Below are positions 7,422 through 13,300 of a stretch of 64,000 nt of DNA, piece by piece (positions within the stretch are counted from its first letter, which is position 1; the number at the start of each line of letters is the position of its first letter). This stretch comes from DAORHV01 sp964434575. Its GTDB lineage: Bacteria; Patescibacteriota; Gracilibacteria; Peribacterales; Peribacteraceae. The stretch spans positions 21,813-85,812 of the forward strand of contig CAYSWB010000005.1 of the NCBI GenBank assembly GCA_964434575.1. The letters are read 5' to 3'. Position numbers and translations under genes: made by a program. The notes beneath the pieces are model-generated. The model was not told the DNA's origin, made no database searches, and saw only the letters and a list, made by a program, of their open reading frames with translations.

Positions 7422-9695
7422 TTATGCCTCGGCGCCTTCCAGCACCGTCAGCGGCGCGATGCTCAGCGCCAGCTTCTTCGTGTTGCCGCTGTCGAACGCA
7501 ATCTCCACGATATCGCCCGCACGGCGGCGCACGGTGCCCAGGCCGAACACCTTGTGGAGCACGCGCGTGCCTTCCCCGATGGAGTCCACCGCGTGGACGT
7601 CCTGGCTGTCCTGCGAATCGTTCTCGAAGATGTCCGACACGTCCTGGTTGAAGTCGTCGCCGGCCGGTTTGCGGTGAGAAGTCTTGATGTTGCTGTACGA
7701 CGAGCGCGCACTGCTGAGCCAGCCGAACTTGCTGTCCAGCGCATCGCTCTTCACTTCCAGCACCGTGTTCGGGATGTCGTCTAAGAAGCGGCTGCGTGCG
7801 TTGCTCTGCATGTCGCCCCACAGCATGCGGCTGCGCGCGTGCATCAGCAGCAGGTGCTCCTTGGAGCGCGTCATGCCCACGTACATCAGGCGGCGTTCTT
7901 CCTCCAGCTGCGCCTTGTCCATGTGCGACATGCTGTGCGGGAACACACCCTCCTCGCAGCCGCCGATGATCACCGAACGGAACTCCAGTCCTTTGCACAG
8001 GTGCAGGGTCATCAGCGTCAGCGCGTCGCCGGTCTGGTTGTCCAGCTTGTCCACTTCGGAGATCAGCGCCGCTTCCTCCAGGAAGCTCGTCAGCGACACG
8101 CCGGGCTCCAGATTGTCGTACTTGTGCATGACCGACTGGAGTTCGAGCACGTTCTGCCAGCGCGTCTCGCCTTCGTCGGTGCCGTCGCGCACCCACTTCT
8201 CCATGCCGACGTCCTTCAGCAGCTCCTGCGTCAGCTGGCTGACCGGGATCTGGGTGGCGCGGGCCTGCAGGCGGGTGATGATGTTGCCGAACTCGCCCAG
8301 CCGGCGCTTGGTCGGTTCGTTCAGGCCGTCCACCATCTCGATGTGCTTGATGGCCTGCCAGAGGCTTAACGAGCGCTCGTTGCAGTACTGCTGCAGGCGG
8401 CCGAGCGTGGTGTTGCCGATCTTGCGCGCCGGCACGTTGATGACCCGCAGCAGCGAGATGGTGTCGCTGGGGTTCAGGATTGTAAACAGGTACCCGAGCA
8501 CGTCCTTCACTTCGCGGCGGGCGTAGAACTTCACGCCGCCGACGATGCGGTACTGCACGCCCAGGCGGAGGCACGCTTCCTCGAACAGGCGCGACTGCGC
8601 ATTGGTGCGGTACAAGATGACCTGCTCGGAAAGGGGAATGCCGTCTTTCAGGCGGGCCTGCACGGTGCGGATGGCGCGCTCGGCCTCCATGCGCTCGTCA
8701 CTCACTTCCTCCAGCGCCACTTTGGGGCCGGTTTTGCGCTCGGTCCACATCTTCTTGGGTGGGCGGTCCGGATTGGCGGCGATCACGCCGTCGGCGGCGT
8801 CCAGGATCAGCTGGGTGGAACGGTAGTTCTGTTCCAGCTTGATGGTCACCGCGTCTTTGTAGTCGTTCTTGAACTCCAGGATGTTGCGGATGTCGGCGCC
8901 CCGGAACGCGTAGATGGACTGGTCCGGATCGCCGATGACGCACAGGTTGCGGTTCTTGCCGGCCAGCAGGTTCACCAGCAGGTACTGGACGTGGTTGGTG
9001 TCTTGGTACTCGTCCACGTGCAGGTACTGCCACTGGCTCTGGTAGCGCTCCAGCACCGCGGGGCACTCCTGCAACATGCGCAGCGTTTCGTTCAGCAGAT
9101 CGTCGAAGTCCAGCGCGTTGGATTCGCGCAGCATGGACTGGTACTTGGCGTAGATCTCGGACAACCGCTGTGTCTGCCAGGTGGTCGCCTGGCTCTTCAC
9201 CACGCTCGGCGAAATGGCTTCGCACTTGAACCGGCCGATGGCGCCCAGCGCGGCGCGCGGCTTCATCTCCTCGGGGGCGATCTTGAGCTCCTTCAGCGCC
9301 AGGCCCATTACCTTGTCCTGGTCATCGGAGTCGTAGATGACGAAATTGCGGTCGCGTCCGATGTTCTCGATGTCGCGGCGCAGCATGCGCACGCAGATGG
9401 AGTGGAACGTGCCCATGTGCGGCAGGTGGGTGGGGTCGGTGCCGTGCTCGTCCGCGATCTTCAGGAGTTTGCGGATGCGCGCCTTCATCTCGTTGGCGGC
9501 CTTGTTGGTGAACGTGACCGCCAAAATGCTCCACGGCGGCACGCCCTGCGCCATCAGGTTGGCGATGCGGTGGGTGAGCGCGCGCGTCTTGCCCGAGCCC
9601 GCGCCGGCCAAAATCAGCACAGGTCCTTCCAGCGTTTCCACGGCTTGGCGCTGCAGGGGATTGAGCTGGCCGAAGATGGCTTCGTTATCGAGCAT
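7422..9695 (-). CDS. uvrD: ATP-dependent DNA helicase UvrD/PcrA
   Basis: 757 residues, a full-length superfamily 1A helicase that unwinds DNA 3'-5' in excision and mismatch repair and removes recombinase filaments. Walker A is LAGAGSGKT (about 29-37); motif Ia TFTNKAANEMK, motif II DEYQDTN, motif III GDPDQSIYAFRGA, motif IV EQNYRST, and motif VI MYVGMTRSKEHL are all visible. The C-terminal ~50 residues (GTRVLHKVFGLGTVRRR) form a Tudor-like domain as in PcrA, which contacts RNA polymerase. It follows the rmuC-like gene by 58 bp and probably shares its LexA-controlled promoter at 11012-11027. Confidence 0.95.
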   Translation of the reverse strand: MLDNEAIFGQLNPLQRQAVETLEGPVLILAGAGSGKTRALTHRIANLMAQGVPPWSILAVTFTNKAANEMKARIRKLLKIADEHGTDPTHLPHMGTFHSICVRMLRRDIENIGRDRNFVIYDSDDQDKVMGLALKELKIAPEEMKPRAALGAIGRFKCEAISPSVVKSQATTWQTQRLSEIYAKYQSMLRESNALDFDDLLNETLRMLQECPAVLERYQSQWQYLHVDEYQDTNHVQYLLVNLLAGKNRNLCVIGDPDQSIYAFRGADIRNILEFKNDYKDAVTIKLEQNYRSTQLILDAADGVIAANPDRPPKKMWTERKTGPKVALEEVSDERMEAERAIRTVQARLKDGIPLSEQVILYRTNAQSRLFEEACLRLGVQYRIVGGVKFYARREVKDVLGYLFTILNPSDTISLLRVINVPARKIGNTTLGRLQQYCNERSLSLWQAIKHIEMVDGLNEPTKRRLGEFGNIITRLQARATQIPVSQLTQELLKDVGMEKWVRDGTDEGETRWQNVLELQSVMHKYDNLEPGVSLTSFLEEAALISEVDKLDNQTGDALTLMTLHLCKGLEFRSVIIGGCEEGVFPHSMSHMDKAQLEEERRLMYVGMTRSKEHLLLMHARSRMLWGDMQSNARSRFLDDIPNTVLEVKSDALDSKFGWLSSARSSYSNIKTSHRKPAGDDFNQDVSDIFENDSQDSQDVHAVDSIGEGTRVLHKVFGLGTVRRRAGDIVEIAFDSGNTKKLALSIAPLTVLEGAEA

Positions 9696-9753
9696 CGGAG
9701 AATGGAACCGGATCGTACCGCAACGACCGGGCGCGGGAAACGTGCGGCAACCT

Positions 9754-10962
9754 TTACAGCATATTCTGCAGCATCGAGTTCTTGGCGGTCTCGATCGCCT
9801 TCTTGTTCACGGATGCTTTCGGGGCGGCCAGACTCTCCACTTCGGCGTTCTGCTCGGTCAGCGAGCTGGCGATGCGCTTGATCTCGGAGAGCTGCAGCGA
9901 CGCGAACTTTTTTTCCTGACGCTTCAGTTCCACCTCGCTCGCCAGTTCGGGGTCCGTGCGCGACACGCGGTCGAGCGTGTCGGCCCCCATCTTGGTGAGG
10001 ATCAGTTCGTGCGCGTTGCGGTAGCTGATGTGCGTGGCCAGTTCGGCGATCATATTGATGATGTTCTCGCGCTTCTGGGGGTCCAGCGTCTCGGCCAGTT
10101 CGTAGGTGGAGATGCGCTTGAGCATGGCCAGAATGGCAGCCAGCGCCTCGCGAGACACGACGTAGAAGTAGTACTGGTCCTTCGCGTACATCAGTTTCTT
10201 GAGCTTCCCGATTGCTTCGGTCGGCACCACCAGGAACACGTGCGGGTAGATCTTGGAATTCTTCTTGATCTTGTCGGTGGTCTTCTTCACCTGGTCGTCG
10301 ATGTAGGTTTGCAGATTCTCGGCCTTGCTGACCTTGGCGTCGAACAGCACGTACTGGCCCATGAAGTCGATCAGGAAGTCCGGCTTCAGGCTGCCGTCGA
10401 AGTCGTCGGGCAGGTTGTTGTTCGAGAACGTGCGGAATTGCAGGTGGGGCATCTTGCACAGCTCCACCAATCCGGCGATCACCATGTTCTCGTGGTCGTT
10501 CCACAGACGGTCGCGCTCTTCCTCTTCCTCCTGCTTGGCGGCCACCTCGTCTTCCAGCACGCGCTTGCGTTCCTCCTGCAGGGCGATAAGCGCCGCCTCC
10601 TGCTTTTCGATCAGCTTGTGGTGCTCGCGTTCCTGCTGCTCGCGCGTGGTTTCCATCTTCGTCAGCGTCTTTTGCAGCGTGTCGCGCTCCTTGGCGACGG
10701 CGTCCATCTCGGCCTTCAAGCGCGTGTTCTCGGCGAACATCTGCTTGTTCGCGCCGCTCAGCTTGTTCTTCTCTGCCTTCTCGGCTTCCAGGTCCTTCTT
10801 CATGGTGGCCACGTCCTTCTCCAAATCCGCAATCTCCTTCAGGAGCGCCGGATCCTGTTCAGCCGTCCCTGCCGGGCGCTTGTTCTGCTGCATCGCGATG
10901 TACACCAGGAGTCCGATCACGACGATGCCGGCGAGTCCTGCAAGAATGGAGAGGGGCGTCAT
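9754..10962 (-). CDS. RmuC-like DNA recombination protein
   Basis: 402 residues from MTPLSILAGLAGIVVIGLLVYIAMQQ, an N-terminal membrane anchor. Residues 35-160 form a long highly charged coiled coil. A PD-(D/E)xK nuclease-like core follows: KPDFLIDF, then VLFDAKVSKAENLQTYID, with the DAK of the nuclease motif. The C-terminal helical part is as in RmuC, which limits inversions at short inverted repeats. The call rests on domain order and the DAK motif. A GTG six codons upstream is an alternative start. A LexA-type operator lies about 50 bp upstream, and uvrD follows in the same direction, making an SOS repair operon likely. Confidence 0.8.
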   Translation of the reverse strand: MTPLSILAGLAGIVVIGLLVYIAMQQNKRPAGTAEQDPALLKEIADLEKDVATMKKDLEAEKAEKNKLSGANKQMFAENTRLKAEMDAVAKERDTLQKTLTKMETTREQQEREHHKLIEKQEAALIALQEERKRVLEDEVAAKQEEEEERDRLWNDHENMVIAGLVELCKMPHLQFRTFSNNNLPDDFDGSLKPDFLIDFMGQYVLFDAKVSKAENLQTYIDDQVKKTTDKIKKNSKIYPHVFLVVPTEAIGKLKKLMYAKDQYYFYVVSREALAAILAMLKRISTYELAETLDPQKRENIINMIAELATHISYRNAHELILTKMGADTLDRVSRTDPELASEVELKRQEKKFASLQLSEIKRIASSLTEQNAEVESLAAPKASVNKKAIETAKNSMLQNML

Positions 10963-11011
10963 AGGAGAGGATGGTAGCACAACGGGGGACTGCCGGACTG
11001 TACGCGGGCGG

Positions 11012-11027
11012 GTGAACGAGTGTCCAC
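11012..11027 (-). promoter_or_regulatory. LexA-type (SOS) operator at the rmuC-uvrD promoter
   Basis: GTGAAC-GAGT-GTCCAC. The box at the lexA promoter (23119-23134) is GTGAAC-GATT-GTCCAC, identical except for one base of the N4 spacer. On the minus strand TGGACA within the box and TACAGT 18 bp further on could serve as -35 and -10, so repressor binding would block polymerase. Confidence 0.7.
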
Positions 11028-11040
11028 CAATTTTCAGGCA

Positions 11041-11160
11041 GATTCAGCCATTTTTTTCGCCTCAAGGGTTATTTTTCCTGTATCCGGTGATTTTGAATAT
11101 TGTAACGACCATATTTTTGATGAAAATCAATATCGTGGAGGCAGCAGCTTCCACATCGTT
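11041..11160 (+). promoter_or_regulatory. AT-rich upstream region of the first structured-leader unit
   Basis: This stretch is markedly AT-richer than the surroundings and holds several candidate hexamers (TTGAAT at about 11093, TATTTT at about 11113) plus a small hairpin TTGAT-GAAA-ATCAA. I cannot fix the start site. Together with the LexA box it accounts for the gene-free interval from 10963 to 11283. Confidence 0.4.
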
Positions 11161-11277
11161 CCTTGAGAACACCCATCGACGTCGGCACCGTTGCGATTCT
11201 CCGCAGTCGCCAGGGTGCCGGCGTCACTCACTGGAGAGATAACCAACCGCCGGCAGGTACTCAGGGCTAGAGGAGCC
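11161..11277 (+). ncRNA. Structured mRNA leader, copy A
   Basis: It starts CCTTGAGA. An 11-bp stem pairs 11179-11189 (ACGTCGGCACC) with 11214-11224 (GGTGCCGGCGT), allowing one G-U. It encloses a 4-bp hairpin TGCG/CGCA. A second hairpin GGCT-AGAGG-AGCC at 11265-11277 shows the ribosome-binding AGAGG in its loop, 6 nt before the ATG. Copy B at 11760-11872 keeps the same architecture with different paired bases, which is compensatory change. No known riboswitch class is recognised. Confidence 0.6.
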
Positions 11278-11283
11278 AAGACC

Positions 11284-11628
11284 ATGTTGTTCGAGTCCAC
11301 CAGCGCCCGCGTCACGGTCCGCCAGGGCGGCTACGAGATCCTCGATCTGGCCGCGACGAGCTACACCTTCTCGCTGCCGTGCGTCCGTGGCGAAGAAGTC
11401 GAAGTCGAGTTCTTCAACCGCTTGGCCGAGCCGTCCACGGTCGCGATGGTCACCAACGCGGACTACGACGTGGAGGGCGTGGCCATCCCGGTCAACGGCA
11501 GCCACACGTTCCGCTTCACGCCCACCGAGGACGTGGACCAGATGCTCATGTGGACAGGGGACCGCAGCGTGCTGATGCACTTCCGCGTCGAGGACATCGA
11601 CGAAGTGGAGGTGGTCGGCGACCAGTGA
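11284..11628 (+). CDS. Small beta-rich protein of unknown function, leader unit A
   Basis: 114 residues from MLFESTSARVTVRQGGYEILDL. Predicted mostly beta strands (YTFSLPCVRGEEVEVEFFNRL, IPVNGSHTFRFTP, SVLMHFRVED) with an acidic C-terminus. No signal peptide or membrane segment. The start follows a hairpin that displays AGAGG. The frame is open 31 codons upstream but that would run through the structured leader. The C-terminal two thirds can be aligned loosely with the protein at 11879 (VxVxxxNxL ... LPxxxGxxxxFxxxxE ... VLxxxx), so the two may be distant paralogs. Function unknown. Confidence 0.55.
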   Translation: MLFESTSARVTVRQGGYEILDLAATSYTFSLPCVRGEEVEVEFFNRLAEPSTVAMVTNADYDVEGVAIPVNGSHTFRFTPTEDVDQMLMWTGDRSVLMHFRVEDIDEVEVVGDQ

Positions 11629-11652
11629 GAGTCGATGGAGTGCTCAGGGACT

Positions 11653-11690
11653 CCCGGCCGCGCGTACACGCGCGGCCGGGGTTCCACGTA
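11653..11690 (+). repeat. 3' GC-rich hairpin plus GGGGTTCCACGT, copy A
   Basis: A perfect 10-bp stem CGGCCGCGCG / CGCGCGGCCG around a TACA loop, extended by two C-G pairs, sits just after the stop of unit A. It is preceded by CTCAGGGA and followed by GGGGTTCCACGT. All three parts recur after unit B (12207-12260). There is no T run, so it may be an mRNA-stabilising hairpin or a factor-dependent terminator. Confidence 0.65.
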
Positions 11691-11698
11691 CTTCCTTT

Positions 11699-11728
11699 CT
11701 TGCGTTCGGGCCGCGCTTCGATACCATG
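11699..11728 (+). promoter_or_regulatory. Possible promoter of leader unit B
   Basis: TTGCGT and TACCAT are spaced by 16 bp. A 21-bp palindrome lies just downstream at 11734-11754, where a repressor could sit. Confidence 0.35.
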
Positions 11729-11733
11729 CGCCG

Positions 11734-11754
11734 TCCGGAGAACGGTTCTCCGGA
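11734..11754. promoter_or_regulatory. Perfect palindrome, possible operator
   Basis: TCCGGAGAAC-G-GTTCTCCGGA, 10-bp arms around one base. It lies between the candidate promoter and the structured leader of unit B, a position fitting either a repressor site or the first hairpin of the transcript. No T run follows. Confidence 0.5.
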
Positions 11755-11759
11755 TTGAT

Positions 11760-11872
11760 CCTTGAGAGCATTTGGCGCCGGTCTTCTCCCGATCCACGCG
11801 GTCGGCAGGGGACCGGCGTCACGAACAGACGAGTGAGCCGGCGTTACGCACAGAAGTGGCCCAAGGAGGGCC
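11760..11872 (+). ncRNA. Structured mRNA leader, copy B
   Basis: It starts CCTTGAGA like copy A. A 10-bp stem pairs 11774-11783 (GGCGCCGGTC) with 11811-11820 (GACCGGCGTC) with one G-U; the inner hairpin is CCGA/TCGG. The ribosome-binding hairpin GGCCC-AAGGA-GGGCC (11858-11872) shows AAGGA in its loop, 6 nt before the ATG. Paired positions differ from copy A while pairing is kept. Confidence 0.6.
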
Positions 11873-11878
11873 GCGGTC

Positions 11879-12181
11879 ATGCCCCTGTTCCAGTCCTCGA
11901 TCGTGAGGGTCTCGGTGTTCCAGAACGGAACCGAGTTGTTCGGTGACTGCATCGTCGCAGCCATCAACGACTGGCTGGTCGAATGCGCCAACGGGCGCGT
12001 TACGATCCGCGTCGAGAACCTCTCGGACAAGGCATTCACGACCTCCGCGATGGGGCACCGGCGCTTGCCACTGCTTCCCGGTGCGAGTCGTGAATTCCAC
12101 CTCCAGGTCGAGTACCGCGAGTACACCGTGCTCCGGTGGAAGCAGGTGAACACCATGTCGATCCTCTTCCTGGCGGAGTAA
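11879..12181 (+). CDS. Small beta-rich protein of unknown function, leader unit B
   Basis: 100 residues from MPLFQSSIVRVSVFQNGTELFG. Alternating hydrophobic strands (VRVSVFQ, VTIRVENL, REFHLQVEYREYTVLRW, MSILFLAE) suggest a compact beta barrel or sandwich. No signal peptide, membrane segment or known motif is seen. The start is fixed by the AAGGA-loop hairpin. It lies in the second of two tandem units that share a leader fold and a 3' hairpin. A distant relation to the protein at 11284 is possible but weak. Function unknown. Confidence 0.55.
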   Translation: MPLFQSSIVRVSVFQNGTELFGDCIVAAINDWLVECANGRVTIRVENLSDKAFTTSAMGHRRLPLLPGASREFHLQVEYREYTVLRWKQVNTMSILFLAE

Positions 12182-12206
12182 TCCGCCGGACCCGTCCGGT
12201 ACAACT

Positions 12207-12260
12207 CTCAGGGATTTCCCCTCCGGCCGCGCGCTTGCGTGCGGCCGGGGTTCCACGTGC
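12207..12260 (+). repeat. 3' GC-rich hairpin plus GGGGTTCCACGT, copy B
   Basis: CTCAGGGA is followed by an 11-bp stem (CCGGCCGCGCG / CGTGCGGCCGG, one G-U) with a CTTG loop at 12223-12248, then GGGGTTCCACGT. This matches copy A at 11653-11690 in order and sequence, except that loop and some stem bases differ. Confidence 0.65.
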
Positions 12261-12297
12261 CCCGAAATGTTTCTCGCGCCCTGAAAAGCGAAGGAAG

Positions 12298-12327
12298 TTG
12301 ACATTCGAGCTTCCACGGGCGTAGGAT
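12298..12327 (+). promoter_or_regulatory. rpsO promoter
   Basis: TTGACA and TAGGAT are spaced by 18 bp. Transcription would start near 12334, leaving a leader of about 95 nt before rpsO, long enough for the translational autoregulation known for S15 in other bacteria. Confidence 0.7.
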
Positions 12328-12429
12328 CTCGTCCACTGTCGCGCTTTGCCATGCGTTTTCCGCACGGCGAGGCCCGAACACGCTTTTCCCTGCGCGTGCG
12401 ACAGTTTCCTCTTCCCTCCTTTTTCTCCC

Positions 12430-12699
12430 ATGGCCCTCAAGCGCACCGCCAAGAAGAACCTGATCGGCAAGCACCGCACCCACGCGAAGGACACCGGCTC
12501 CCCGTCGGTCCAGATCGCCATCCTCACCAAGGAAATCGCCGAGGTCACCAAGCACCTGAAGGATCACAAGAAGGACAACTCCGCCCGCCGCGGTCTGCTG
12601 GCCAAGGTTGCCAAGCGCCGCAAGCTGCTGAACTACCTGCGCATGAACAAGCCCGAGAGCTACCAGAAGGTCATCGACAACCTGGATCTCAAGAAGTAG
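12430..12699 (+). CDS. rpsO: 30S ribosomal protein S15
   Basis: 89 residues, the normal length. It binds the three-way junction of 16S rRNA helices 20-22 and forms a bridge to the large subunit. Conserved segments include HAKDTGSPSVQIAILT, the loop HLKDHKKDNSARRGLL and KRRKLLNYLR. The usual rpsO-pnp pairing is kept, although a small gene and a separate pnp promoter lie between. The frame is open upstream but S15 proteins begin at this ATG. Confidence 0.97.
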   Translation: MALKRTAKKNLIGKHRTHAKDTGSPSVQIAILTKEIAEVTKHLKDHKKDNSARRGLLAKVAKRRKLLNYLRMNKPESYQKVIDNLDLKK

Positions 12700-12723
12700 A
12701 GGGTATTTCCTTGAACACCGAAG

Positions 12724-12757
12724 ATCGGGCTGGCATCATCGCGGCCCGATTTTTTTT
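12724..12757 (+). terminator. rpsO intrinsic terminator
   Basis: Stem ATCGGGC / GCCCGAT with a 13-nt loop is followed directly by a run of eight T. Confidence 0.85.
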
Positions 12758-12762
12758 GATCC

Positions 12763-13116
12763 ATGCTTTCCCGCCAGCAGCACACCTTCATCGTCCGTTA
12801 CACCCCGCCCGCAGATGACATCCTGCGCGACGAGGACCTTCAGGCGCTTGGGGAATCCGGCGAAGGCGGCTTGGTGGCTGCGCTGTTCGAGCATGGCATC
12901 CGGATGCTGCACGGCCGCTTCCGCCGCCGGTTCGCGCGCGCCCTGGGCCGCACCCTGCCGGTACCGCTGGCCGAAGACGCATTCGAAAGCGAAATCCGCG
13001 ACGGTGTGCTCCACGTCCGGCTGACTTGCGATCTGGCGGCCGACGAAGTCGGGCCGGCCAACGACGGCGTGGCCGACATCGTCAGGCGGACCTGGGAACG
13101 GGTGGCCAACGCATAA
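12763..13116 (+). CDS. Unknown small protein between rpsO and pnp
   Basis: 117 residues from MLSRQQHTFIVRYTPPADDIL. The middle is very Arg-rich (MLHGRFRRRFARALGR), flanked by acidic stretches, and the end DIVRRTWERVANA is helical. No known motif, signal peptide or membrane segment. The ATG lies 5 bp after the T run of the rpsO terminator, so it is either read by leakage or has a promoter I cannot see. Codon use matches the neighbours. Possibly an RNA-binding accessory protein given position and charge, but that is a guess. Confidence 0.45.
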   Translation: MLSRQQHTFIVRYTPPADDILRDEDLQALGESGEGGLVAALFEHGIRMLHGRFRRRFARALGRTLPVPLAEDAFESEIRDGVLHVRLTCDLAADEVGPANDGVADIVRRTWERVANA

Positions 13117-13150
13117 ACAAAGCAATCGCCTCGCTTCCTGACGCGCTTTT

Positions 13151-13159
13151 TGGTATGCT
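13151..13159 (+). promoter_or_regulatory. pnp promoter, extended -10
   Basis: TGG followed by TATGCT forms an extended -10 box. No clear -35. The resulting pnp leader is about 135 nt. Confidence 0.5.
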
Positions 13160-13268
13160 TTGACAAGCTCCTTCCGCCACCGCGACGTTTCGCCCCTCGG
13201 ATTTACGTACCAGCTCCTTTCAAGAAGGGATCTGCTGTGTAAGTCCCCGGCGCAAACCGTTCAGTGAC

Positions 13269-13299
13269 GGAAGGATGCGTTTTCTTACCCCATCCTTCC
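13269..13299 (+). promoter_or_regulatory. Hairpin abutting the pnp start codon
   Basis: A perfect 9-bp stem GGAAGGATG / CATCCTTCC ends 1 nt before the pnp ATG. The only purine-rich stretch able to act as ribosome-binding site (GGAAGG) is buried in the 5' arm. In E. coli, PNPase represses its own mRNA through a leader hairpin cut by RNase III; this could be an analogue. Confidence 0.6.
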
Positions 13300-13300
13300 T

